Source of the DNA: UBA1141 sp963665155
Lineage (GTDB): Bacteria; Chloroflexota; Dehalococcoidia; Lucifugimonadales; UBA3495
DNA length: 64,000 nucleotides
Direction: 5' to 3'
NCBI GenBank assembly: GCA_963665155.2
Contig: OY761986.2
Location: 1,860,001-1,924,000, forward strand
In this document: positions 19,414 through 29,745 of the stretch, piece by piece
How positions within the stretch are numbered: the first letter of the stretch is position 1
How the letters are laid out: the number at the start of each line of letters is the position of its first letter
Notes under the pieces: model-generated
Databases searched by the model: none
Seen by the model: the letters and a program-made list of their open reading frames with translations, nothing else
Told to the model about the DNA's origin: nothing
Made by a program: the position numbers and the translations under genes

Positions 19414-19605
19414 TCATTGATCCCCGGTCTCGTCGGCTCCTCCTGATCTCACCCATTCGTCTACTTCTTCCCTGCGCAATTTCCAGAGGCGCCCCATCCG
19501 GTGCGCCGGCATTCGCTTTTCTGCGATCCACCTGTAGACCGTGTCCCGCTTGATCCCGAGGTAGGCCGCGATCTCGTCTACGGAGAACCACCGATCTTCC
19601 ATCAT
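19414..19605 (-). CDS. Excisionase-family (HTH_17) DNA-binding protein
   Basis: From ATG 19605 the product reads MEDRWFSVDEIAAYLGIKRD, then TVYRWIAEKRMPAHRMGRLW and KLRREEVDEWVRSGG. This is a complete winged-helix excisionase/MerR-type domain of about 63 residues. The frame is open further upstream to 19680, but the family starts here. It precedes the hsdM fragment by about 130 bases on the same strand. Small HTH genes of this type commonly lead type I restriction-modification operons and probably regulate them. Confidence 0.8.
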   Translation of the reverse strand: MMEDRWFSVDEIAAYLGIKRDTVYRWIAEKRMPAHRMGRLWKLRREEVDEWVRSGGADETGDQ

Positions 19606-19798
19606 TGCTCTGGTCATCCTCGTGAACCTAGCCGACCCGTTTCCGCGAGTGCGTCTGGCACGGACCCACTCGACTGGCATGTGTTCGGAGAAACAAGCTT
19701 ACAATAGGTGTTATCCTGCTGGAATGTCAACTGGATGGAGTGAGTGCTACTAACAGCCTTGAGTAGAGGTTAGGGTATTCTGCAGCAATCGGAGGAGC

Positions 19799-20407
19799 AT
19801 GTCACCGATGGCTGAGGTCGGGCCGGGAACATCACGACGAGCGAGGACGGGAGCTAGCTACGCCAGCCAGTGGAACCGCTTCGTGGCATGGTCTCAAACG
19901 TCGGGTAAGCGTTCGCTGCCCGCCTCTCCACAGGATGTGGCGGCGTACCCTGAGGACAGGTTGGAAGCGGGGGCGCGACCCTCAACCCTGCCAGTGGCCG
20001 CTGCCGCGATAGCCCGCAATCACAAGGTCGCCGGTTTCGACGTAACATTCCGGTACGATACTGCCCGGACCGTGCTGGACAGGCTGACACGGGAAGAGGT
20101 TCCCGATCCAAGCAGGGCACTCCCGCTGAACCTGGACTGCTATGTCGCCATACGGAAGACGGCGCAAGAGCCGCGTCCGGGTAGGGGCGGCCGGCTGGAG
20201 CGCGTTGCGAGTGCCCGCAACCTAGGCGCGGTGGACATCGCCATGATAGGCCTGATGCGGGACGCCAGGCTGCGGGTGAGCGAGGCTGCCTCCCTGATTT
20301 GGGGAGACGTCCGGCGCCTGCGCGACGGCTCCGGCCGGGTACGCGTCGGAGGGCCTAAGTGGATGGCAGGTGGAACCATCTCCGCGATGTGGCTGGCGGG
20401 ACTGTGA
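19799..20407 (+). pseudogene. Tyrosine recombinase, C-terminally truncated
   Basis: An N-terminal SAM-like core-binding domain (TGASYASQWNRFVAWSQTSG, then SPQDVAAYPEDRLEAG) is followed by the first part of the catalytic domain with the conserved Arg region (MRDARLRVSEAASLIWGDV). The frame ends at 20407, before the Lys beta-hairpin, HxxR and Tyr nucleophile. About 200 of the usual 300-330 residues remain. The P in AYPEDR, where L or I is usual, suggests decay. It cannot be catalytically active. Confidence 0.75.
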
Positions 20408-20517
20408 GGCTACCCCAAGGCCCGCCACCCCACGATTATCACAAGACCGGATGGGCGGCGCCAACCGTCGCCCATGACTGTGCCGCGCGGTCCTGACCCG
20501 CCTCGCCATAACGACCA

Positions 20518-21471
20518 CTATCCACGGAAGTTCCGCCGAAGCTCCGACACGTACCGGCGGCCCAGTCCGTCCGCGTTGTCTGCCAGCCAGTCGCTCAGCC
20601 TGGTCGTGCCAGTCGGCGGTTCGCCCGATGTCAGCAGGCCATCCATCAGCCCGACAACCTCATCGCGGGTGAGCGCCATATCACGCATCAGTAGGCCCAC
20701 CAGCCTGGTCAGTGCGAGACCCACGGACGGAGGGGTGTGGACCAACCGCGCACGGACGCCCACTGAGGAGGCCAGCAGGCGAAGCAGCGCCTCGAAGGTG
20801 AACGTGTCCGGCCCGGCTGCGTCGGCGACGGAGTTCTCACTCTGAGAGCCGGCCTTAACCGCTTGGGTCGCTAGGTCTTCTACGCATACGGGTTGGACCG
20901 GATAGTCGCCGTTCCCGCAGACGGGGAACACCGGGAAGCGCCGCAGCGCCCAGGCCATGTTGTTTAGCAGCAGGTCGCCGTCTCCGAAGACCAGGGTCGG
21001 CCTGATGATGGCGTAGGGGACGCCGAGGCCCTTCAGCATGTCCTCCACCTGCGCCTTGCCTCTGAAATAGGGGAGGCCTGACTCCGAGGAGGGGTTCGTC
21101 ACCGAGAAATGGACTATCCTGCCGACGCCCGCCCTCTTGACGGTCTCGAACAGCGTCCTGGTGTTCTCGACCGCGAGGTCGAAGGTGATCCGGCCATGGG
21201 CGTACCGCACCCAGTAGGTGTTGTAGAAGACGCCTGCTCCCCGCATCGAGTGGCACAGCCCATCGGGGTCGGAGAAGTCCAAGGAGGTCACCTCCACCCG
21301 GCCGCCGAAGGGGTCCTTCGCATCCGGGCTGCGGGTCAGTGTCCTGACGCGGACGCCCTCGTCAAGTAGACGCCGGGTGACATACCTGCCCGTATAGCTG
21401 AAAGCGCCGGTGACGACGGCGAGGTCGGGGTGCGGCGTCCTTCTACCACCGTTCGTGATTGTGATCGTCAT
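20518..21471 (-). CDS. Atypical SDR / NmrA-like NAD(P)-binding protein
   Basis: 317 residues with an N-terminal Rossmann fold. The glycine motif is VVTGAFSYTGRYV, the extended-SDR form TGAxxYxGR. An Arg-rich strand end (RVRTLTRSPDA) is consistent with NADP preference. Later motifs are GVGRIVHFSVTNPSS and VPYAIIRPTLVFG. The usual YxxxK catalytic pair is replaced by YFRGKAQVED (Tyr and Lys present, spaced YxxxK). It may be a quinone- or sugar-related reductase or a redox sensor. The ATG overlaps the stop of the upstream response-regulator gene (ATGA), so the two are co-translated. Confidence 0.85.
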   Translation of the reverse strand: MTITITNGGRRTPHPDLAVVTGAFSYTGRYVTRRLLDEGVRVRTLTRSPDAKDPFGGRVEVTSLDFSDPDGLCHSMRGAGVFYNTYWVRYAHGRITFDLAVENTRTLFETVKRAGVGRIVHFSVTNPSSESGLPYFRGKAQVEDMLKGLGVPYAIIRPTLVFGDGDLLLNNMAWALRRFPVFPVCGNGDYPVQPVCVEDLATQAVKAGSQSENSVADAAGPDTFTFEALLRLLASSVGVRARLVHTPPSVGLALTRLVGLLMRDMALTRDEVVGLMDGLLTSGEPPTGTTRLSDWLADNADGLGRRYVSELRRNFRG

Positions 21472-22281
21472 TCCTCCAACTGCCCCTGCGTCTCCCCCTT
21501 CGGCATCCGGTAGCCGACGCGGAGCTGGGTGAAGACGTAGGTGGGGTTCTCGGCGGCGTCGCCCAGCTTGCGACGGATGCTGTTTATGGTGGTCCGCATG
21601 GGGCGAATGTCGGCGTCGGCGTCGAGCCCCCAGACCCGGCGCAGCAGAGTCTCGTAGGTCAGCACGCGTCCGGCGTTGGTCGAGAGCTCGGCCAGCGTCC
21701 CGTACTCCTTGGCGGTCAGCTCCACCGGGCGACCGGCGAGGACCACCCGTCGCTCGTCATAGTCGATGGTGAGATCGCCCAACATATAGGGCTCCGACGG
21801 CTTGGGGACCTCGCGCCTGCGCAGAGCGGCCCTGATCCTGGCCAACAGCTCCGTCGGTGAGAAGGGCTTGACCACGTAGTCGGCGGCCCCCATGTCGAAG
21901 GCCCTGGCGACGAGCTTGTCCTGGCCGTAGGCGGAAAGGAAGATGACCGGCACGTCTCTCCTCTCGGCGATGTCCTTCATCAGGTCGATCCCGTCGGTCC
22001 CCGGCAGCACCAGATCCAGCAGGACCAGGTCGGGCTTATACTCCTCCACGAGACGCAGCGCCTCCCCCGGGTCGGCGGTCACCATCGGTTCGTAGCCCGA
22101 CCTCATGAGGGTGTCGCGGACGTACCTGAGCGCCTGGGCGTCGTCGTCCACCGCCAGGATGCGCAGCTGCTCCGCGCGCCGCGTAGCGCGGGATGAGGGC
22201 CGAGCGGAGGCCGCCGGAGAGACGTACCCGGCCTGCTCCACCGTCGGAAGGGTGAAGGTGAACCGCGCGCCCAGCCGCCGC
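21468..22281 (-). pseudogene. Histidine kinase-response regulator fusion, only the C-terminal regulator left
   Basis: The preserved part starts at LGARFTFTLP, the last strand of a histidine-kinase ATPase domain. After a linker comes a receiver domain (LRILAVDDDAQA; phospho-acceptor Asp in LVLLDLVLPGTDG; Lys in ADYVVKPFSP), then an OmpR-type winged helix (VELTAKEYGTLAELSTNAGR, then YVFTQLRVGYRMPKGE). At about 22281 the kinase is cut off exactly where the conjugative-element genes begin. The frame stays open upstream only by chance. The receiver-winged helix half could still work if translated, but no start or ribosome site is evident. Confidence 0.8.
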
Positions 22282-22284
22282 CGG

Positions 22285-24393
22285 AGCTGCCTTTGTTCTT
22301 CATGCTGTCGCACCTGGACGACGACGGGCCGGTGCGGCTGGACGGGGTGAAGCTCGGCGTCTGCGAGGTCATGGGCCTGGAGCTGGACGAGCCGAAGCTC
22401 GGCGCCTTCGCCGGGGCGCTCAACGCCCTGGACTTCCCGGCGCAGCTGCTCATCAGACAGCACCCGCCGCGCCTGGACAGCCTGAGAGAGAACCTTCAAC
22501 GGGCGCAACCGGAGGACCTTCCCCCGCAGACGAGGGCCGCCTCGGAGTCCCTTGGGCGCCTGCTGACCGAGCTTGAGTCCCGCGACGGCATCCTCGACCG
22601 CCGCTTCTACGCCGTGTGCGAGTTCGGGCGCATCGACGATCTGCGCGGCCTGCTGGCAAGAGCGGGGCTGTCCGTCCACCCCCTCAGAGGCCGCCAGTTG
22701 CGGATGTTTTTCGTAGCAGCCGCCCTGGGCGGCTCCCCCGCCGAGATGGACGAGGACGCCTCCGTCGAGGTGGAGATGGGCCGCCGCGACATGCGCATCG
22801 GCGGAACCCTCGTGCGCTCCCTGCACCTGGGCAAGTGGCCCCGGTCCCTTGCTCCCGGCTTCCTCCAAGGGCTGATGGCGGCGGGCGCGCCGATGGACCT
22901 GTCCGTCCATGTCGGCCCGATTCCCACCGAGCAGGCGGCGAGGACCCTGGAGTGGCAGAAGGTGCGGTTCGAGTCGGCCCTGTCCCTCTCCTTCAAGCGC
23001 GGCCGCACCATGTCCCCGGAGGCGGAGATCGCCCTGGAGGACGTGACCCGGCTCCGCGACGAGGTGCAGCGGGGGCGGGAGCGGCTCTTTCATGCCTCTC
23101 TATCCATCACCCTGCGGCAAGCTCGACGACCTGGCCTTCCGCCAGCGCGAGGGGCTGCTTTCGACATTGCCCCTAGCCCTGAACGCCGTGGCCGAGTGGC
23201 GGACGCTGGACACGTCCAGCATCGCCCGGCTCTTCCCCTTCTCTCCCCCGGACCTGGACACCCGCAGCGGCACCCTCTACGGCATCGACATGCGGGCCTG
23301 CTCGCTCGTCGTGTACGACCCCTGGGACGGCACGCACCTGAACGCCAATACCGCGGTGCTGGCCCGCTCCGGCTCTGGAAAATCCTTTGCCACCAAGCTG
23401 GGAATGCTGCGGGGCTTGACGAGGGGAGTGACCGCCTACGTCATCGACCCAGAGGGCGAGTACGCGGACATGGCCCGCGCTGCCGGAGGCAGGGTCCTCT
23501 CCCCCGGCGTGCCGGGGGAGGGCATGAACCCCTTCGTCATCGACAAAGGCGACTCGGAGGAGCTTCTCCAGCGCATCGGCAGCCTGAGACGTTTGATTGA
23601 GGTGATGGTGGGCGAGAGTCTCGGCGCGGAGCGCCGCGCCTCCCTTGACCACGCCCTGGCGGGCTACTACGCCCAGCCCCGCGAGCGCACCGGCTTCCGC
23701 GACTTCTACAAGTACCTTCAGGAAGACGAATCTGGAGACCCCGGTCTCGCAAGGCTGCTGCGGCCGTTCGCCACCGGCAGCCTGCGTCATTTGCTCTCCG
23801 ACGAAGGCGACGACCTTCTCAGTGGCGAAGCCCTGATCACCGTCTTCGATCTGCACCTCTTGGAGCCGGAGCTGCGGCCCGCCGCCGCGATGGTCTGCAC
23901 CGAGACGGTGTGGGCCGCCGCCGCCCAGAACCCCAAGCCGAGGCTACTCGTCGTGGACGAGGTGTGGAGCATCATGCAGCACCCCGAGGGCGCGGCCTTC
24001 ATGGTCAGTATGGCGAAGCGGGCGCGCAAGCACCGGCTGGGGTTGCAGTTCATCACCCAGGACGTCCAGGACCTCCTCTCCGAGGACTCCTCCCGCACCA
24101 TCACCGGACACTCCGGTCGCGCCCTCCTCCAGAACGCCGCCTTCAAGCTGCTGCTCCAGCAGGACGCCGCCGCCATCAGCACCGTGGGCGACGCCTTCGA
24201 CCTGCCCAAGGACCTTCAACGCTGGCTGCTGTCGTGCCCCAGGGGGGACGGGTTGCTTCTCGCAAAGGGCAACCGTTTCCCCGTGCGCATCGAGGCCACC
24301 CCGGAGGAGACCGCGGTCATCGAGTGGAGGCCGGGCCAGCAAGGGCAACGCCCCTTGCCGCCGCCTGTCGAAAGCGCGACGACGGACGCGTAG
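22285..24393 (+). pseudogene. VirB4/TraC-like conjugation ATPase, frameshifted
   Basis: The 5' part (TTG 22293 or upstream, reading LPLFFMLSHLDDDG) covers the N-terminal adaptor domain. The frame changes near 23115, between SLSITL and GKLDDLAFRQREG, possibly with loss of a few dozen codons. The ATPase domain follows: Walker A ARSGSGKSFATK, AYVIDPEGEYADM, Walker B RLLVVDEVWSIM, and LQFITQDVQDLL. Such proteins power DNA or pilus transfer in type IV secretion. The 5' end abuts the cut histidine kinase, marking one border of the element. The two halves together cover most of a normal-sized VirB4. Confidence 0.85.
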
Positions 24394-24421
24394 AGAGTCC
24401 ATTAGAGAAAGGAGTAGAGCA

Positions 24422-27025
24422 TTGAAGCTGAACCCGAAGAACATCCTGTTTGGCGGCGACGAAGGAAAGAAAGGCCCCGTCCTGCTGGCGGTGACGCCGC
24501 CAAGGACCGGCGAGCGCACCCTGCTCGGCGTGGAGAACCTGCTCCAGTCCATCGCCGTCCCAGAACCATTCTCCCTGGAGCTGGCCGGAGACATGGACGG
24601 CGTGACCCTGATGGCCCGCTGCCTCGACGCCCAGGTGGTGCGCGGCCAGCTCTCGGCCCACTATCCCCAGGCCCGCATCCAGCAGGTTGGCCCCGACGAC
24701 GATCCGCTCAGGCTCGAAGAGGGCGAGCAGGCGTGGTCCGTCACGCTGCGGGCCGACGGACCGGAGTACGTCCCCCTGCGCACCTTCCGCGACGACGACC
24801 TGCTCGATCCCGGCTCCGACCCCCTCATCGCCCTGATGGGCGCGCTCTCTGCCCTCTACGAGGGAGAGCGCGTGGTGGCGCGGCTGCTGCTGCGCTCCCT
24901 CGGCCCCGACTGGTCCCAGGCCCACATGGACAAGGCCCACAAGCGGCCCGGCATGGAGCCCAGGGAGCCCGCCTACACGTTCCAGACCAAGCCCCTGCAG
25001 ATGGACGGCATCACGATGGCCGTCCTCGGCCTGGGCGCGCTTGCGGCCCTGAAGGGCTACCTGTGGGTGCAGGACGGCGAGATATGGAAGGCGGCGCTCC
25101 TGGGGGTGGGCACGGCCCTGGGGCTGGCCGTCGGCGGCTGGACATGGCACCGCTGGAAGAAGGCCCGCAACCGCGTTGAGGACCCCATCCTGATAGGCGA
25201 GAAGGTCTCCCGCATCGCCTTCGACGCCGAGCTTCAGGTGACGGCGATTCTGCCCCCGGACACGATGCCGCAGCGGGCGGGGGAGCTTCTCGGCCCGGTC
25301 GCCGCCGCCTACCGGCACTACGACAACCCAGCAGGCGCGCGCTTCAAGGTTGGCAAAGTCCGGCCCGTGATGCCGGACCCATCCATGCTCCACCCGTCAG
25401 GCCCCGGCCTGTTCGGAAAGCGCAGCGTCCTGGGCGTCCGCGAGGTCGCCTGTCTGTGGCACCCGCCCGGAGCTGGCGACGAGACGCCCCTGGTGGAGCG
25501 GTCCGGCGCACGGACGCTCAGCCCGTCGGCCAAGGGCGTCCGGGGAGGCGCGCTGGTGGGGGACACCACCGCGGGAGCCAAGCGGGAGATCCGCTTTCCC
25601 GACGACCTGCTCCGGCGTCATCACCTCTATGTCGCCCGCACCCGCATGGGCAAGTCCACCCTGATGCACCATCTTGTCACGCACAAGCTGCGGGAGAAGG
25701 CCGCAGGCAGGGACCCGGACGCTATCGTCGTCATCGACCCCCACACCGACCTGGCGGCCGGCATCCTCGAGCACGTCCCCGCGTCCCTCATCGACCGGGT
25801 GCGGCTCATCGACCTGTCCGACGAGACCCGCTCCCCCGGCATCAACCTGCTGGACACCCGCATCTTCTCGGACCGCGACCGCACCGCCGACTCGGTGGTG
25901 CGCGTCGCCAAGGGCCTCTGGGAGCAATGGGGGCCGAGGATGCAGTCGATCCTCGAACAGACCGTCAAGACCCTCCACGAGGCAAACGAGCAGGTGGAGG
26001 CCGAGCAGCAATACACCATCCTCGACGGGCTGAAGCTGCTGTCCGACGACCCCTTCCGCAAGGACGTGTTGAAAAAGGTATCCGACCCCTACCTCCTGGA
26101 GTGGTGGGCCAGGGACTTCGGCAGGTGGCACGCCCAGTACAAGGCGGAGGCCCTCGCCCCCGTCCAGACCCGGCTCTCCTACTACGCCTCCTCCAAGCGG
26201 GCAAGGGCCATCCTCGGCCAGCGCCGCTCCACCATCGACCTGCGCCGCACCATCCTGGACGGCGGCGTCCTGCTGGTCTCCACCTCCCAGGGGACCGTGG
26301 GCAGGGATGTGGCCGCCCTGGTCGGCGCGTCCCTGCTCAACCTCGTGGACGCCGTGATCCGGGAGCAGGGGAGCCTGCCGTTGGAGAAACGCCGGGGCGC
26401 GCTGGTCGTCGTGGACGAGATGCAGTCGATGCCCGGCGTGGACTACGAGTCGATGCTCTCGGAGCTGGGCAAGTTCGGGGCCTCCTTCATCCTCGCCACC
26501 CAGAGCCTGGCGAAGCTGGACGACCTCTCCCGCACCATGCGGGACACCCTGCTCGCCAACGTGGGCTGCCTCGCCGTCTTCCAGGTGTCCGGGTCCGACG
26601 CCCGCCACTTGGTCTGGGAGCTGGGCAAGGAGCGGGTGACCGAGGACGACATCACGTCGCTGCCCGTCCATCACTGCTACGTCCGCGCCACCGTGGGCAA
26701 GGAGCGGATGCCCGCCTTTTCGATGATGGTGCGCAAGCCGGAGGACGGAGACCCGGAGACCGCCGCCCGCATCCGCGAGGCGGCAAGCGCGTACACCGTC
26801 TCGGCCCGCCAGGCGGACTACGCCGACGCCGACGGCCACCGGAAGGTGGGCGACTACCGCAAGGGCATCGAGGACATCGAAACCGCCAGGCAGGAGGGTC
26901 GGCCGGAGGCTGAACCGGACACGGAGCGGAGGAAGCAGACCAGCAAGCGGAGAGTGGACGCCGCGGGCGCCGGAAGGGACGGGGCGGGCGAAGCCGCTGA
27001 TGAGGCAGAGGAGGCCGTGGAATGA
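24422..27025 (+). CDS. Type IV coupling-type ATPase (VirD4/TraG/HerA-like)
   Basis: 867 residues from TTG 24422, which follows AAAGGAG. Residues 1-190 form an uncharacterised domain. A hydrophobic pair at about 200-240 probably spans the membrane. The ATPase domain follows with Walker A ARTRMGKSTLMHHL, VVIDPHTDLAAGIL, Walker B GALVVVDEMQSMPG and ILATQSLAKLDD. The C-terminal 60 residues are charged and disordered-looking. These enzymes bring DNA to the conjugation channel and translocate it. Stop and next start overlap (ATGA) with the replication-relaxation gene, so they form one operon. Confidence 0.88.
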   Translation: MKLNPKNILFGGDEGKKGPVLLAVTPPRTGERTLLGVENLLQSIAVPEPFSLELAGDMDGVTLMARCLDAQVVRGQLSAHYPQARIQQVGPDDDPLRLEEGEQAWSVTLRADGPEYVPLRTFRDDDLLDPGSDPLIALMGALSALYEGERVVARLLLRSLGPDWSQAHMDKAHKRPGMEPREPAYTFQTKPLQMDGITMAVLGLGALAALKGYLWVQDGEIWKAALLGVGTALGLAVGGWTWHRWKKARNRVEDPILIGEKVSRIAFDAELQVTAILPPDTMPQRAGELLGPVAAAYRHYDNPAGARFKVGKVRPVMPDPSMLHPSGPGLFGKRSVLGVREVACLWHPPGAGDETPLVERSGARTLSPSAKGVRGGALVGDTTAGAKREIRFPDDLLRRHHLYVARTRMGKSTLMHHLVTHKLREKAAGRDPDAIVVIDPHTDLAAGILEHVPASLIDRVRLIDLSDETRSPGINLLDTRIFSDRDRTADSVVRVAKGLWEQWGPRMQSILEQTVKTLHEANEQVEAEQQYTILDGLKLLSDDPFRKDVLKKVSDPYLLEWWARDFGRWHAQYKAEALAPVQTRLSYYASSKRARAILGQRRSTIDLRRTILDGGVLLVSTSQGTVGRDVAALVGASLLNLVDAVIREQGSLPLEKRRGALVVVDEMQSMPGVDYESMLSELGKFGASFILATQSLAKLDDLSRTMRDTLLANVGCLAVFQVSGSDARHLVWELGKERVTEDDITSLPVHHCYVRATVGKERMPAFSMMVRKPEDGDPETAARIREAASAYTVSARQADYADADGHRKVGDYRKGIEDIETARQEGRPEAEPDTERRKQTSKRRVDAAGAGRDGAGEAADEAEEAVE

Positions 27026-28634
27026 AACCCGCAGGATGTGAGGCCGACCTGCTCCGCGCCCTGGCGTCGATGCCCTTCCTCGACCGGCTGGAGATGGTCG
27101 CCGTCTGCGGCTGGTCGAGGGGCGCCGTCTACGAGGCTATAGAGAGCCTGGAGTCCGGCGGGTTCTGCGCCTCCGTGCCCCACGCCATAGACCCGCTTCC
27201 CCCGGCGCGGAGGTTCCATCTCACCGCCGCCGGGCTGCGCCGGCTTGCCGGAGAGGAGGGCATCGGCCTCGACGAGCTGGTGCGCTCCCATCCGGTCTCC
27301 GCCCAGTGGCGGCGCATCCTGATGGACCGGCTCGACCCGCTCGCCTCCGTCTACCGTGTCGCCTCCGCCCTCTCCAACGTCGCCTACCCCATCCGGTTCC
27401 GCTGGTACCGGGCGATGCCGATGGACGCCGCCATGACGCTGCCGGACGGCAGGACCGTCGGGATCATCAGGCAGGGACTCACCGCCGACCGGTCTGGCTT
27501 CTCCAAGCGGCTCTGGCGGCTGCGCGACTGGCCGCTCCCCGGAACGCTCCTCATCCTCATGGCCGACGACGTGCGTCTCAGGCACGCCCGCAGGCTCCTC
27601 TCGACCACCGACGTGCCGGCCCTGTTCGCCCTCGAACGCGAGGCGGTCCTGGCCGGAACGGGCGACCGCGCTACGAGCTCGACCGGGCGGCCCCCGGGGG
27701 CGAGCTGCCACGGGAGCCGGAGCCGGAGCGGGCCGACCTCCCCGCCGATCTTCCCGACAGGTGGGCGGCGTCGGACATATCCGACCATATGCTGCCCGTC
27801 ATCCTCAAGTCCGCCGAGAAGCGCGCCCTCGACCTGGTCTCAGACTGGCCCTGGATCGCTCTCCAGGAGTTGGCCGGGCTGATGGGCGTCTCGCCCCAGA
27901 GGGCCTCCCAGCTCGTCAACCCCCTCGAAGGCTTCGGCCTCGTGAGCCGCCCCCGCGACGCGGGCGGACGCATCGTCCTCACCGACCGGGCGCTGACGCT
28001 CCTGGCCCGTAGGGACCGCACGTCCGTGGGCGTGGCGAAGAGGCGGTGGAGCGTCGCCCTCGAAGACGCCGAGACCCCCTTGGAGTGGCGCAACCTCTCC
28101 GGCAGGAGAACGCGGCAGCTGCTGAGGAACGCCGAGCACACCTCCGCCGTCCACGGATTCCTGGCCGCGCTGGCGGTGCAGGCCCCCCTCCTCGGGTGGG
28201 ACATCGCCCAGCTCGACCCGCCCAGAAGGGCGTCCCGCCACTTCAGGCACGACGGCGGGATGCGCGCCGTCAACCCAGACGCCTTCGGCGTCCTCACCAG
28301 GGGCGACACGCGCTGGCCCTTCTTCCTGGAGTGGGAGCGAAGGGCCGTGCGGCCCTCAACCATGTCGGCGCGCCTCGCCCCCTATCTGCGCTACTTCTCA
28401 TCGCACAGACCCACCGACGACCACGGCGTCCGGCCCGCCGTCCTGGTCGTATTCGACGACGACATCGCGGCAACCCACTTCCTGCGCGTGGCGCGGGAGG
28501 AGATGAGGGCGGCGGGCGAGATGGTGCCCCTGTGGGTCTCCAACCGGGAGGCCATAGACGCCCTGGGGCCGCTGGGACGCGCCTGGCGCTCCCCCACCGA
28601 CTGGGAGTCGCCCCAGGTCCTGCCCCCTCAATGA
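27022..28634 (+). pseudogene. Replication-relaxation family winged-helix protein, frameshifted
   Basis: The first frame (27022 to about 27665) starts MKPAGCEADLLRALASMPFL, a winged-helix fold typical of the Replic_Relax family found on conjugative plasmids. Near 27660 (LAGTGDRA versus RYELDRAAPGG) the reading shifts by one base. The rest continues to 28634, including a second winged helix (ALQELAGLMGVSPQRASQLV) and the family's nuclease-like end (WPFFLEWERRA, then YLRYFSSH and PAVLVVFDDD). Combined length is about 537 residues. A single indel explains it; a sequencing error is possible. It would act in plasmid-like replication or mobilisation. Confidence 0.8.
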
Positions 28635-28936
28635 ACGACGAGGCATGCAAAGCCATGAGTTCGGAAAATATCTACAAGAAGCAAGGCCACCGGAGGCGTA
28701 GAGGACGGAACGTTGTCCGGCTCGACACGGCGGCCCTCTGGAAGCGGCTCACCACGCTGAACCGCTCCCAGAACTGGCTCGCCAGGGAGATCGAGATCAG
28801 CCCGGGGTACATGTCGATGCTGGTCAACGGGGAGCGCTCGCCCTCCGGACGCATCCGCCGCCGGATGCAAAAGGTCCTCGGCGTAGACGACTTCAACCAG
28901 CTTTTCACGATGGAGGATAGACATGACCAACACTAA
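28631..28936 (+). CDS. XRE-type helix-turn-helix protein
   Basis: 101 residues. ATG 28631 overlaps the upstream stop (ATGA). A basic N-terminus (KQGHRRRRGRNVV) precedes an HTH domain (SQNWLAREIEISPGYMSMLV, then NGERSPSGRIRRRMQKVLGV). The pattern fits phage and ICE regulators. The following HTH gene overlaps its end by 14 bases. Probably a regulator of transfer or copy control. Confidence 0.75.
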   Translation: MNDEACKAMSSENIYKKQGHRRRRGRNVVRLDTAALWKRLTTLNRSQNWLAREIEISPGYMSMLVNGERSPSGRIRRRMQKVLGVDDFNQLFTMEDRHDQH

Positions 28937-29240
28937 CGTTTCGTCCCGTTTCGACGGGCATCACACCACTGGAGAGGAAGGCACCCAGCCCATGCAGAGC
29001 GGCGTCCTGCCGGAGGACTTCGGTCAGCGCCTCGAACGCCTCAAGGAGATCAGCGGCCTCAGCTGGCGCGGCATGGCCAAGGCCCTCGGCGTGGACCCTA
29101 AGCAGCTCCTCAGGTGGCGCAAGGGCGTCGAGCCGTGCGGGGGAGCGATGCACTCAATCTTCCGCTTCGCAGCCCGGTTGCCCGGCGGCCTGGAGACCCT
29201 CATCGGCGAGGGCTTCCAGATGACCTTCTTCAAGGACTGA
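28923..29240 (+). CDS. XRE-type helix-turn-helix protein
   Basis: 105 residues from ATG 28923, overlapping the preceding gene. A flexible N-terminus of about 30 residues precedes an HTH domain (DFGQRLERLKEISGLSWRGM, then AKALGVDPKQLLRWRKG) with an Arg-rich recognition helix. The end (GFQMTFFKD) is family-like. Two adjacent XRE proteins of this kind are typical control genes on integrative elements. Confidence 0.78.
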   Translation: MTNTNVSSRFDGHHTTGEEGTQPMQSGVLPEDFGQRLERLKEISGLSWRGMAKALGVDPKQLLRWRKGVEPCGGAMHSIFRFAARLPGGLETLIGEGFQMTFFKD

Positions 29241-29401
29241 CCGGAACGCCCCGCCGCGCGTACGCGCAACGGCGGCAAGGCGGGGCATCAGATGGCACGG
29301 AGGCCGCCGGCGCTCGCCCATTCCGTCGGCGCCGGGTGGCCCAGCCACACACCTAAAACGAGAGGCCAGCGGCCCCAGGAAAGGCCGCCGGGATTACGAG
29401 C

Positions 29402-29629
29402 ATGAAAGATACCGAAGGAAAGAAGAGACGAAAGAGGCCCGACGAGCAGCCTCCCGAAGCCTCCCCGGACAGCCCGGTGGTGTCGTACACCCCGGAGCAG
29501 CGGCGAATGATCCGCAACGGGCTGCGCATCTGGGCAAGGGTCGCCATCCGCTCCTATATGCGAAAGCACGGGGCCGCATTGCCCCTGCCCGAGGCGGCAC
29601 CGGACGGCGGCGAGGAGGAGGCCCAATGA
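29402..29629 (+). CDS. Small basic hypothetical protein
   Basis: 75 residues starting MKDTEGKKRRKRPDEQ. A central helix (EQRRMIRNGLRIWARVAIRS) is flanked by disordered charged ends. It sits in the same operon direction, and its stop overlaps the next small frame (ATGA). No family recognised; accessory element protein. Confidence 0.55.
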   Translation: MKDTEGKKRRKRPDEQPPEASPDSPVVSYTPEQRRMIRNGLRIWARVAIRSYMRKHGAALPLPEAAPDGGEEEAQ

Positions 29630-29745
29630 GCGCCCCTCCAACCCTCATCGTCATCAACCCAGGCGACGATCCTGCGCGGTTTGAGGACAGATTCTTGTCG
29701 TCGAATGCCTTCTCGCGGTATACTTTCCGGTACGGTATCCGGTGA
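29626..29745 (+). CDS. 39-residue hypothetical protein
   Basis: The frame begins ATGAGCGCC overlapping the previous stop (ATGA) and ends TGA overlapping the next GTG/ATG start. The product MSAPPTLIVINPGDDPARFE is short and not recognised. The stop-start overlaps on both sides are the main reason to list it. Confidence 0.35.
   Translation: MSAPPTLIVINPGDDPARFEDRFLSSNAFSRYTFRYGIR

Noticed and set aside
21468..23093. One 541-residue response-regulator gene
   Set aside because: The part beyond 22281 is the antisense of the VirB4-like gene; homology ends at the kinase fragment.
25397..26839. Long minus-strand frame opposite the coupling ATPase
   Set aside because: GC-rich coding DNA often leaves open antisense frames; the sense strand carries clear Walker motifs, and the antisense product is low-complexity.
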